Assembly: GCA_030377895.1 (NCBI GenBank)
Contig: JAUCGB010000033.1
Coordinates: 1 to 38,569, forward strand
DNA: 38,569 nt
Direction: 5' to 3'
DNA from: Anaerolineales bacterium HSG24
GTDB taxonomy: Bacteria > Chloroflexota > Anaerolineae > 4572-78 > J111
Below the pieces are notes generated by a model. It was not told the DNA's origin. It made no database searches and saw only the letters and a list, made by a program, of their open reading frames with translations. The position numbers were made by a program, and so were the translations under genes. Positions 17,343 through 24,501 of this stretch are shown one piece after another. Each line of letters opens with the position of its first letter. Position 1 is the stretch's first letter.

Positions 17343-20303
17343 TTGAAGTAACTTGGTCAATCCTCCCGACTCCGATAGGGCTAGATTGCCTATTCGCCCC
17401 GGTTTAGAAAACCAAACTATCATACAAATAATTGCAACCAATACACTAATAGATGGTGCAAAGAAAGGGCTTTGTCGACCTATAGTTATTATAGTTCCAT
17501 TATAGCCCAATAATCCGAGTAAAGCATAAGAACAGTATGTGCTTAAGCCAAAGGCAATAGCTACTAATGCCGGACGCACTCGCTCCTCTAGCGAAAAACG
17601 CTCTCCCCCAATCAAAAAACCGATAACCCCAATTGACACAACTCCGATTATTGTATAGAGTAACCCAATCGCGCTGACTGGAGGTGATGGGGCAGGAATG
17701 ACGGCAGGTAGTGTAGCCGTTGGGGTGAAGGATGGAGATGGAGATGGAGATGAGGTCTCTGTTGGAGACGGGGTGGCAATATCGGTGGACGTGGCGGTCG
17801 GTGGAATAGTGGTGCTAGTTGGAATGGGACTATCGGTAGGCGTAGGTATCGGGGTTGAGGTTGGGGTTGGAGTTGGAGTGTCTAAAATACCCGGCCCAAT
17901 ATCAAAGAGGCGAGATTGAACCGCTAGATGGCTCGAAACCGTGACTCGCAATGGCGAGTCACGTTCTTTTCGGATAATTGCTTCAGCTTTTCCGTTCTCG
18001 GTGATGGCACTTAGTGGCCCTAAAGATAAGTCTTCTGAGGGATAATTTTGGTAAAACTCTACGACCGTACCATCGGGTACGGGATTGCCATTACGATCAA
18101 TAATAACACTAGTTTGAAATAGAATCGATTGCCCTAACTCCAAATCTATAGTGGTCAGGTTATTGGATGTTTCGTCTATTGGTATAATGTCGCTATCTTG
18201 TCCGATGATGTGGATTGGCTCTAACAGGATGGCTTGCTCGGGGTCGGGGCTGAGGTCGAGCGGCCCAATGGCCGGTATGGCGACTGGTGAGGCTCCGATT
18301 GGCTCAAACTGCTGAAACAGTACACGAACCGCGGCATGCAGATAGCTGTGTCCTTTGCTATATAGGCCATAATAGGCGGTTAGTTGACTAATTTCGGTTA
18401 CGTCAAGAAAATAGGGCGCGTTAAAGGCAAACATGACCAGTTTTTTGTTCCGAATCGCATCATAACGAGTACGTAACAACAGCCGAATAGCATCCGATTC
18501 TGGATAGTTTGTCGGATCAATATCCAGCATGGCAAAGATAATCCAATCTGCTTCTATAATCAATGTTTCAAATTGTTCATTCGGGGTTTCGGCCACAAGC
18601 GCGTTTTTTAGGTCAACAAAACTGAAACTGGTGATTTGTCCGGGGGTGATTTGACCTGTTGTATTTGGCCCAAACAGGTCTAACATCATCTCTTGAAGTG
18701 CGGTTCGACCAATTAGAGAAAATCTAGGACAGCTCTCACAATTTTGTACGGCTCGGTCATCGGTCACAATGACAATGTTTTCGTTAGCTTGGGGCGAAGT
18801 TGATAATGGATTGTTACCCATTTGCGAACGAGGGGTGATGATGGTGACACCCGCCTGAGCAATAGCATCCAGGTCGATATCGTTGTTCGCTAACTCGTCG
18901 AGATTACCCCCTGGTTGTTCAAGGGATGTATTAAACAGGTTAGGCCCATACAGTTTTATCTTGGCTCTGATAACCCGCTTTACCGCATTATCTATCGCGT
19001 TTGTAATGCTACTCTCTTGATTATATCGGTCTTGCAAAAAAGTGATGGCATCTTTGATATTATCAAGCCCATCTTCAGGCGTGTCCTCAAAAGAGAAATT
19101 CCCTAAAAACAGGATATCATTGCCCGCAAGTAAGGCATCTTGCACAAGGCGACGAGCCAGAAATTTTTCTCGGTCGCTAGTTGTTCCTTCAAGAGCGGCA
19201 GGACTGTCTAAGGGCGCGCTCACAATCAAACCGCGGGCATCATTCCAAGGGGCTATTTCTTTAGAGGCCAGTAATGTCGGTAGGTTACGAGCATCAAGGC
19301 TGATGGGGACATTGCCCGGTAAACCTTGATAACGAATGTGGGCGGTCATCAGACCATCAGCCAAAGCATGAAATTCGTTTTCTTTGACTAGTTCTAGGTT
19401 TGTTACCGCGAAAAATGGATATAGCTCGGTTTGGCGCAAATCATCCAGCGATTTTAAGATGGTCGGTAGACCTTCGTTCAGTTCTCGGTCGCTACTACCA
19501 AAACCGGGAAAATGTTTGGCAATGGCTAATACTCGGTTATTACTGCCCGTATGTAGACCTTCGATATAAGCCTCGCCGAGCCGAGCAACCCAATACGGGT
19601 GTCCACCAAAGGTACGAGTGCCTAGCGAGCTACTCAATTCGGGATGAGGATTATCCAACACGTCAAGCGATGGCCCTAACAACATGTTCACGCCGAGCAA
19701 TGATAATTCATGACCGACGGCCTTTCCCACATCATACGCGATATCTGTACGCCATGTTGCGCCAATTGCCATTTGATTGGGGATCGCGGTCACACCGTCC
19801 CGAAGCTGAGTGAAGGGGTAGCCGTCTCCCTCATGTTCAAGGGCAATAAATAGCGGAATCCGGTCATAATCGGTTGGTATAATCAAAGATTGAGTCAAGG
19901 TCAATATTGAGGTGGCAGTTGGGGTTAGCAAACTTTCGGTGGTGATGTAGAAGGGAGAGTTAATTTGGGTTAATGCTTGTAGGTTGTTGGTCAGGCTCAA
20001 AATTTGATTCGGCGTGGTACTGTCATTGGCAAAGTTTTCGTTACGCGCCGAGAGGTAGACCCCACCGATTCGATACTCCTGAATCAGCTGGGCAATCTCA
20101 CTGTTGGTCGTAACATCATCACTCCGAAAAGAAACCATAAGTAGCTGTCCAACCCGTTCTTTCGGAGTAAGTCGGTTAAATATCTGATTGACAGCCGATT
20201 CCAAATCAAACTCAGGCTCCTGAGCGACAACAACCGATTGCGAGTGGCTAGAGGTTATTAAGATGACAAAGGCTAAGGTCAAGCTGATAAGAATATATCT
20301 CAC
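17301..20303 (-). CDS. GH3-like (NagZ-related) surface protein with apparent loss of catalytic residues
   Basis: This is an exported 1000-residue protein. A signal peptide (about 1-30) is followed by a GH3 TIM-barrel (about 33-400) recognisable from GVYLSARN, ALEHEGDGYPFTQLRDG, GVNMLLGPSLDV and AIAKHFPGFG, then a second GH3-type domain. A Pro/Thr/Ser-rich linker (about 806-865) and three C-terminal membrane spans (about 875-970) follow, and the tail is cytoplasmic. In NagZ enzymes the loop after KHFPGHG carries an Asp-x-His acid/base pair; here the loop reads GSSDRELNEGLP, with Glu274 and Asn276 at those places. The nucleophile motif V-T-D becomes VSAPLD, with Ala363 in place of Asp. It may therefore bind muropeptides or glycans without cleaving them. 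This is an inference from hand alignment. Confidence 0.85.
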   Translation of the reverse strand: MRYILISLTLAFVILITSSHSQSVVVAQEPEFDLESAVNQIFNRLTPKERVGQLLMVSFRSDDVTTNSEIAQLIQEYRIGGVYLSARNENFANDSTTPNQILSLTNNLQALTQINSPFYITTESLLTPTATSILTLTQSLIIPTDYDRIPLFIALEHEGDGYPFTQLRDGVTAIPNQMAIGATWRTDIAYDVGKAVGHELSLLGVNMLLGPSLDVLDNPHPELSSSLGTRTFGGHPYWVARLGEAYIEGLHTGSNNRVLAIAKHFPGFGSSDRELNEGLPTILKSLDDLRQTELYPFFAVTNLELVKENEFHALADGLMTAHIRYQGLPGNVPISLDARNLPTLLASKEIAPWNDARGLIVSAPLDSPAALEGTTSDREKFLARRLVQDALLAGNDILFLGNFSFEDTPEDGLDNIKDAITFLQDRYNQESSITNAIDNAVKRVIRAKIKLYGPNLFNTSLEQPGGNLDELANNDIDLDAIAQAGVTIITPRSQMGNNPLSTSPQANENIVIVTDDRAVQNCESCPRFSLIGRTALQEMMLDLFGPNTTGQITPGQITSFSFVDLKNALVAETPNEQFETLIIEADWIIFAMLDIDPTNYPESDAIRLLLRTRYDAIRNKKLVMFAFNAPYFLDVTEISQLTAYYGLYSKGHSYLHAAVRVLFQQFEPIGASPVAIPAIGPLDLSPDPEQAILLEPIHIIGQDSDIIPIDETSNNLTTIDLELGQSILFQTSVIIDRNGNPVPDGTVVEFYQNYPSEDLSLGPLSAITENGKAEAIIRKERDSPLRVTVSSHLAVQSRLFDIGPGILDTPTPTPTSTPIPTPTDSPIPTSTTIPPTATSTDIATPSPTETSSPSPSPSFTPTATLPAVIPAPSPPVSAIGLLYTIIGVVSIGVIGFLIGGERFSLEERVRPALVAIAFGLSTYCSYALLGLLGYNGTIITIGRQSPFFAPSISVLVAIICMIVWFSKPGRIGNLALSESGGLTKLLQSIRKGETDRHDEQ

Positions 20304-20317
20304 ATTGATATCCTGAT

Positions 20318-20388
20318 GAGTTGGTCACATTCATTCATAATGCCGCTTACACTCATTTACCATTTATAATTTCATTTGGTTTGGGAAC
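20318..20388. repeat. Family K fragment
   Basis: TTCATTCATAATGC and CATTTACCATTTATAATTTC match (in part inverted) the family K units at 23163 and 33223. It lies directly upstream of the GH3-like gene and therefore probably overlaps its promoter. Confidence 0.5.
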
Positions 20389-20406
20389 GATAAACTTTTG
20401 ATTCCA

Positions 20407-20486
20407 TCGAGACATGTAGCACATGCTTCAGCCTGTGCCGCACACAGTCTAAAGACTGTGCTACGATATTATCTGTCTCACGTTAA
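20407..20486. repeat. Family D element, truncated, inverted orientation
   Basis: It runs from CGAGACATGTAGCACATGC through CACAGTCTAAAGACTGTG to GTCTCACGTTAA. It is the complement of the family D interior without either outer end. A family B element starts right after its TAA. Confidence 0.7.
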
Positions 20487-20803
20487 GGAATGTGTATTAA
20501 ATAAGTTGCGCGTTTGGCAATCGTAGGGGCTAGGCAAGGCGGTGTAGCGTTGGTTTGAAATCAGAACTCCAATCCGCCTTGCCTCGCCCTGAATCCACGG
20601 AATGACGGGCGAGGCAGGGGCGGAGATGGTCGCACATTCCAAGTCTAGACCGCCCCCCTATGGGTAGCCCCTACCATAATCTCCGACGCAAATGCACATG
20701 TCAACTTAAAAAGTTCGTAGTAGGCACTTTAGTGCCTCAGAGGGCGATAAATCGCCTACTACAAACGTTAAGTTGACGCTTATGGTTAATTAATACACAT
20801 TCC
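20487..20803. mobile_element. Family B element carrying a nested family E element
   Basis: The ends are GGAATGTGTATTAAAT and ATTAATACACATTCC. TAA flanks it on both sides. The interior is GC-rich, with long inverted phrases (GGCAAGGCGG...CCGCCTTGCC and GGGCGAGGCAGGGGCGG). Family E (20700-20777) interrupts the otherwise continuous GCACATGTTAATTAAT stretch seen in the copy at 27617. Confidence 0.8.
20700..20777. mobile_element. Family E palindromic element nested in family B
   Basis: The ends are GTCAACTTAA and TTAAGTTGAC, perfect inverted repeats. Inside are GTAGTAGGCACTTTAGTGCC and its near-mirror CGATAAATCGCCTACTAC. The undisturbed B sequence resumes a few bases after it (GTTAATTAAT). Confidence 0.75.
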
Positions 20804-20866
20804 TAAATGGTAAGGCTTGAGGGCAAGTTGCCATTGCCAAGTTTTTGAGTTAAAGTACGCTTCTAT

Positions 20867-20903
20867 TCATTAAGGAATCGGAATTAAGGGATTCGGGATT
20901 AAA
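20867..20903. repeat. Family B left-end remnant abutting a start codon
   Basis: AAGGAATCGGAATTAA and the tandem GGGATTCGGGATTAAAT echo the left terminus of family B. The phosphoribosyltransferase ATG follows immediately, so the repeat supplies the untranslated leader, including the best AAGGGA ribosome-site candidate. Confidence 0.55.
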
Positions 20904-20904
20904 T

Positions 20905-21390
20905 ATGCAGGATACAAACAAACTATATCTATCTTGGCAAGAAGTTGATACATTGATTGATGGATTAATCCCTCGATTACAGAGCTACGATTATGATGTG
21001 GTGCTAATAATCACTAGAGGCGGGATTATTCCGGGTGGGATTATCGCGCGGCGTTTGGCGATTAGTCAAGTATTGGTCGCTTCGGTTGATTTTTATGAGG
21101 ATAAAACGCATAAGTTGGCTTGGCCTGTCTTTATGCAGTTTCCAGCCGATAGCTTTTTGCGTGGCAAGCAGATTTTAATTGTCGATGATATATGGGATCG
21201 AGGCAAGCAGGTAGTTAGTGTCAGTGAGCGAGTGGAGCAGGCGGGTGGCACGCCCATCTCCGTCGTACTTCATTATAAGTCACACCGGTCTCACTTTGAA
21301 TATAAATCGCCCAATTTTTACGCAGTCGAAACCACCGATTGGATCATCTATCCATGGGAAGTAGACCGCGGAGCCTTGGGGGTGACGTGA
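20905..21390 (+). CDS. Phosphoribosyltransferase (purine-type PRTase fold)
   Basis: This is a 161-residue cytoplasmic enzyme. The PRPP-binding loop ILIVDDIWDRGKQV (93-102 core) matches the type I phosphoribosyltransferase motif, with Arg where Thr is common. The N-terminal half has VVLIITRGGIIPGGIIARRL, the pyrophosphate loop region, and a C-terminal WIIYPWEVD tail typical of xanthine/hypoxanthine-guanine PRTase-like proteins. It probably salvages a purine base, but base specificity cannot be read reliably. The start is the only ATG in place; upstream DNA is a family B remnant with a loosely spaced AAGGG. The neighbours are unrelated. Confidence 0.85.
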   Translation: MQDTNKLYLSWQEVDTLIDGLIPRLQSYDYDVVLIITRGGIIPGGIIARRLAISQVLVASVDFYEDKTHKLAWPVFMQFPADSFLRGKQILIVDDIWDRGKQVVSVSERVEQAGGTPISVVLHYKSHRSHFEYKSPNFYAVETTDWIIYPWEVDRGALGVT

Positions 21391-21404
21391 GGCGTATCAC
21401 GTTA

Positions 21405-21502
21405 TAGATGTTCAGATAAACATTTTCAGCCGTTACCTTCCCGCAAGTTCTAAACTTGCGGGAAGGTTGGTCTTGAATTGAAAACCATTATCTGAAAGAC
21501 TG
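21405..21502. mobile_element. Family C element, 98 bp, TA-flanked (inverted orientation)
   Basis: The ends are TAGATGTTCAGATAA and TTATCTGAAAGACTG, imperfect inverted repeats. The core is a perfect CCTTCCCGCAAGTT/AACTTGCGGGAAGG hairpin. The dinucleotide TA is found on each side (21403-21404 and 21503-21504). Length and sequence match the copies at 27797 and 33790. TA duplication is the signature of IS630/Tc1-mariner transposases. Confidence 0.85.
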
Positions 21503-21504
21503 TA

Positions 21505-21807
21505 GGAATCGGGATTAAATAGGTTGCGCGTTTGACAATCGCCTTCGACAAGCTCAGGCGGCGAGACGTAGCCTGAGCTTGTCGAAGGCGAACTCCTCAA
21601 ACAGTAATCATTCAATTCAGCCCCCTTGTTCCCAAACTCCGTTTGGGAACACAATTGCTCTGTTTGTGACTTGCAACATGCCAGAAACAGAGTTTCTATG
21701 GCAAATACGTTCCCAATCTGGAGATTGGGAACGAGAGGGCTGAACGCTACACCGCCTTGCCTAGCCCCTACGATTGCCAAACGCGCAACTTATTTAATAC
21801 ACATTCC
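21505..21807. mobile_element. Composite family B-ended element containing F and G
   Basis: Both ends are the same long inverted repeat: GGAATCGGGATTAAATAGG plus TTGCGCGTTTG at the left, and CAAACGCGCAACTTATTTAA plus TACACATTCC at the right, about 40 bp. Between them lie an F palindrome (21539-21598) and a complete G element (21616-21744), instead of the usual B interior. The right end touches the stop codon of the solute-binding protein gene with no spacing. Confidence 0.7.
21616..21744. mobile_element. Family G element, uninterrupted, 129 bp
   Basis: The ends are TTCAGCCCCCTTGTTCCCAA and, inverted at the right, TTGGGAACGAGAGGGCTGAA. The interior has CCAAACTCCGTTTGGG and CCCAATCTGGAGATTGGG stems plus CAGAAACAGAGTTTCTATGG. 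It is the reference copy for the split copy at 14711-15027. No target duplication is visible. Confidence 0.75.
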
Positions 21808-23265
21808 TTACTCCATCCGTTCTTGCATCATCATGGCGGCTTCCTCTGGGGTTAATGTTCCTTCTAACATCTGGATAAGCGGAGTTCGCATGGCTCCTAA
21901 CAATTGATTAGGGTTGACCCCAGCCATAATACCATGTCCCCGTAGCATCTGTTGACGACTGATCCGCCAAATCGGATTACTCAAAACCGTCGAGCTATCT
22001 AGGGCGGTGCGATGGGTTGGCAGGGCCTGAAAGGATTCTAGCCACACCAGTTGCCGTTCTGGACGGGTGACATGCTCTAAAAAAGAGACCACCGCTTGAG
22101 ACTTATTCCCACTCATCGTGCGGTTAACCGTCCAGTAGCGAGACAACACAAGCGGCGCGGCCGGTTGTATTCCGGTATCGCCAGTGTGGGGCAGAGTCGT
22201 CACCCCCCAGTCTAGGTTTTTGGCCCGACCAAGTTCTGAAACCGCCCACTCACCGTCAATCATCAGAGCCAAGTTGCCATTAACAAACTCGATTCGCATA
22301 GAGTCATAACTAGTGGCAGGCAGAACTCCGACTGATTGATGCCATTGGTTATAATCGGTTAAAGCGGCCACCATAGCTAAACTGTTTAGGGTGGGCTGTC
22401 CTGTTTCATCAACCAGCCAGCCGTTGTAGGTAGCCAGCCACGGAATCAACCACAACGGATCGTAGCTGTTAAACCCAAGCCCCCATTTATCCCCGTTTGA
22501 GGTCGAAGCGATTTCGGCAGATGTGGCTAACACCTCCGACATGGTCGTTGGTGGTTGGTCAAGCAAAGCTCGGTTATAGAAAAGCAGAAGATGGAATCCA
22601 GTCGTGTCAGGAAGCCCCCACAAGGTCTTATCTTTGCTTGCTCCCTGCAACGTAACCCCAGCGAAATTGTCTAAAAACGCCGTCGAGAAGAAATCAGACA
22701 TGGGCGCGAGTTGCTCGGCTTCTAACAAATCGCCTAAGAGAATAGGTGAGGCCAATATAAGGTCAAACTCGGCCTCGCCAGAGAGGATATTTGTAAGCAG
22801 AGCATCGGGATTATCATAATGGGTTAAGACGATGTGATAAGTTGGGTACTGCGCTTGAAACTGCTGAATCTCCTGACCCAGTTGCTTGGCTTGTGGGGGA
22901 GGGAGCGCGTCCCATACGGTTAGAGTAGCACTTGGTAATATTGCCGTTGCCTGTAGTGCGGGAGTTACCGTCGCCGCTGATGTGGGTTGCCGAGTTGCGA
23001 CGGTTTTTACGATTGTTTTTGTTGATATTGATGCTGATGCTGATGCTGATGTCGATGTTGAAATCGAAGTTCGGGTGGGCCATGGGGTCGGTGAAGGAGG
23101 CGGGCTACAACCACTGAGAATAAATAGACATAGAAAAAACAAAATGGTAAATGGTGAACGGTAAATTATAAATGGTAAATGAGCATAAATAGCATTATGG
23201 ATGAATATAACTAACTCTGCCGTGTTTTCAATGCCAATTCTTGACAGCAAAACGTAATTTACCAT
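21808..23265 (-). CDS. Extracellular solute-binding lipoprotein (sugar-type ABC importer)
   Basis: This is a periplasmic/surface binding protein. A hydrophobic stretch ILFFLCLFIL followed by lipobox LSGC predicts lipid attachment at the Cys. A Ser/Thr/Ala/Pro-rich tether (TPWPTRTSISTS...) follows, partly coded by a hexanucleotide repeat. The remaining 380 residues fit the family 1 fold (ITLTVWDALPPPQ-like start, GEAEFDLILASP, LWGLPDTTGFHLLLFYN, FVNGNLALMIDGEWAVSEL). The first 40 residues of the frame are translated family K repeat, so the true start is probably later and not ATG; no ribosome site is visible at either place. No permease is adjacent. The MalK-type ATPase at 13573 could power it, by inference. 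Confidence 0.87.
   Translation of the reverse strand: MVNYVLLSRIGIENTAELVIFIHNAIYAHLPFIIYRSPFTILFFLCLFILSGCSPPPSPTPWPTRTSISTSTSASASASISTKTIVKTVATRQPTSAATVTPALQATAILPSATLTVWDALPPPQAKQLGQEIQQFQAQYPTYHIVLTHYDNPDALLTNILSGEAEFDLILASPILLGDLLEAEQLAPMSDFFSTAFLDNFAGVTLQGASKDKTLWGLPDTTGFHLLLFYNRALLDQPPTTMSEVLATSAEIASTSNGDKWGLGFNSYDPLWLIPWLATYNGWLVDETGQPTLNSLAMVAALTDYNQWHQSVGVLPATSYDSMRIEFVNGNLALMIDGEWAVSELGRAKNLDWGVTTLPHTGDTGIQPAAPLVLSRYWTVNRTMSGNKSQAVVSFLEHVTRPERQLVWLESFQALPTHRTALDSSTVLSNPIWRISRQQMLRGHGIMAGVNPNQLLGAMRTPLIQMLEGTLTPEEAAMMMQERME
23030..23053. repeat. In-frame GATGCT hexanucleotide repeat in the lipoprotein tether
   Basis: Three exact GATGCT units and a GATGTC variant encode alternating Ser-Ala residues of the flexible linker behind the lipid-modified cysteine. 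Variation in unit number would only change tether length. Confidence 0.8.
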
Positions 23266-23295
23266 TTATAATTTACCATTTACCATTTATAATTC
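23150..23295. repeat. Family K repeat (ATTTACCATT heptamer type)
   Basis: Tandem AAATGGTAAAT-type units flank a conserved middle (GCATTATGGATGAATATAAC, then TGTTTTCAATGCCAATTCTT). The same middle is found at 33227-33292. It overlaps the 5' end of the solute-binding protein frame. Such short tandem heptamers are common dispersed repeats in some bacteria. Confidence 0.75.
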
Positions 23296-23344
23296 TTATG
23301 ACGCACGTTGGAATTGCCTCATGCAGGATTGTTCAGGCATAATC

Positions 23345-23423
23345 GTGACGCTACAAGCGTCACCTACAGTAATTTGGTCGGATATGGATGGATGGAGTAT
23401 GGAGGTCACGCTTGTAGCGTGAC
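23345..23423. repeat. Pair of family I hairpins
   Basis: GTGACGCTACAAGCGTCAC (23345-23363) and GTCACGCTTGTAGCGTGAC (23405-23423) are 8-bp stems with 3-base loops. The same hairpin pair is found in family J (10191, 10264) and in the TA-flanked element at 24327. The flanks include GTTCAGGC and GAACTGAACAG, possibly weak outer ends. Confidence 0.65.
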
Positions 23424-23481
23424 AAAACGGAGAACTGAACAGCCCTGTTGCCCCATGTCCTTCACGATTACTCATGTCTTC

Positions 23482-24141
23482 TTATTCGACCGTAATCAAA
23501 TGTTTAATCTTAACAAATGTTACCTCGCCAATACCACTCACCTCGGTAATTTGTTCAATTGTTTTGAAACCACCTTGGGTTTCTCGGTAGTTAATAATAC
23601 GTTGGGCGATGGCCGGCCCGACGCTCGGTAAGGTGTCTAAGGTCTCAAGTGAAGCGGTATTCAAATCGACCAATTCGGGTGATGTAGATTGCTCCGGCTC
23701 ATCCGCGTTAGCTTCTTCAACCTTTTTAATACCATCTTGAATCACCGGCGGCTCGTTTTCTTCATCACGCCGCGGGATATGGATGTGTTGCTGGTCTTGT
23801 AGTTCAAGTGCCTGATTAAACTGAGATATATCAACCGCATCGGCAGTTAAACCACCGGCCAACGCAATAATATCCTTGATAATACTCCCCTGCGGTAGAA
23901 AATAGACATCTGGATTTTCAACCGCCCCCGTAATATAAACCCGTACCGGAGCCGGAGTTGAAGTCGCCGTTGGCTCAGGGGTAGGCGTATCAGTGACCGT
24001 TGCAGTCGCCTCGGGGGCGCGAATATCTATCACCTCCTGACTTGGCTGTTGCAAATAAAACAGACTCATTCCGGCAACGACTAACATCAGCAGAAGAATG
24101 AAAATAATATGACGATTATGATCTAACCAATTACTTTGCAT
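23482..24141 (-). CDS. comEA: ComEA-like helix-hairpin-helix DNA-binding protein
   Basis: This is a membrane-anchored 219-residue protein. One N-terminal span (about 11-30) is followed by a Thr/Pro-rich stalk (about 42-68) and a SLBB domain (about 68-125: VRVYITGAVENPDVYFLPQG). The C-terminal helix-hairpin-helix DNA-binding domain (about 157-219) carries LVDLNTASLETLDTLPSVGP and IAQRIINYRETQGGF. This is the architecture of ComEA, the receptor that binds incoming DNA during natural transformation. No comEC or other competence gene is next to it, so a role in uptake is inferred from the family. No strong ribosome site is visible. Confidence 0.92.
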   Translation of the reverse strand: MQSNWLDHNRHIIFILLLMLVVAGMSLFYLQQPSQEVIDIRAPEATATVTDTPTPEPTATSTPAPVRVYITGAVENPDVYFLPQGSIIKDIIALAGGLTADAVDISQFNQALELQDQQHIHIPRRDEENEPPVIQDGIKKVEEANADEPEQSTSPELVDLNTASLETLDTLPSVGPAIAQRIINYRETQGGFKTIEQITEVSGIGEVTFVKIKHLITVE

Positions 24142-24252
24142 AATGACAGGCTCAAAATTTAGGTTATTTTAGCATAGAAAACACAGAATCGCTATTTTTG
24201 TTTTTTATGGTATGATAACGACAAAAAATCACCTACAAGAGTTGGTGATTTG

Positions 24253-24326
24253 AGGGGCGATAAATCGCCTACTACAAACGTTAAAGAGTTCGTTCAGTGC
24301 CTTTGAAGGCCATGAATCGCCTACTA
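24253..24326. repeat. Family E fragments
   Basis: Two copies of the ATCGCCTACTACA half of family E (near 24262 and 24316) flank a degenerate AACGTTAAAGAGTTCG and CAGTGCC stretch. No outer GTCAACTTAA ends remain. 24142-24252 otherwise shows nothing notable. Confidence 0.55.
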
Positions 24327-24444
24327 CAGCCTTTCAGATAATCTTTTTCAGGTTTTTGTCACGCTACAAGCGTGACCTCCAATTATCTCCAATTATCGTA
24401 GGTGACGCTTGTAGCGTCACGTAAAAATTTTTTCTGAAGGGCTG
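24327..24444. mobile_element. TA-flanked element with family-C-like ends but different core
   Basis: The ends are CAGCCTTTCAGATAA and TTTTCTGAAGGGCTG, matching the CAGTCTTTCAGATAA end of family C. TA lies on each side (24325-24326 and 24445-24446). The core is not the C hairpin but two family I hairpins (24358-24376 and 24402-24420). It ends about 57 bases before the CheB/CheR fusion gene. Confidence 0.75.
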
Positions 24445-24501
24445 TACATGTGCAAGACTACTAATTTTTGAATAAATTGTTACCAAAAAGGAGCAACAAC
24501 A

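Noticed and set aside
17698..17919. Val/Gly-rich 73-codon frame opposite the GH3-like gene
   Set aside because: It is the antisense shadow of the Pro/Thr-rich linker coding sequence.
21433..21780. 115-codon frame on the minus strand
   Set aside because: It spans parts of C, F and G repeats and has no protein-like composition or ribosome site.
13573..23265. MalK-type ATPase and solute-binding lipoprotein as one transporter
   Set aside because: They are 7 kb apart, on opposite strands, and no permease genes are visible; a functional link is only a possibility.
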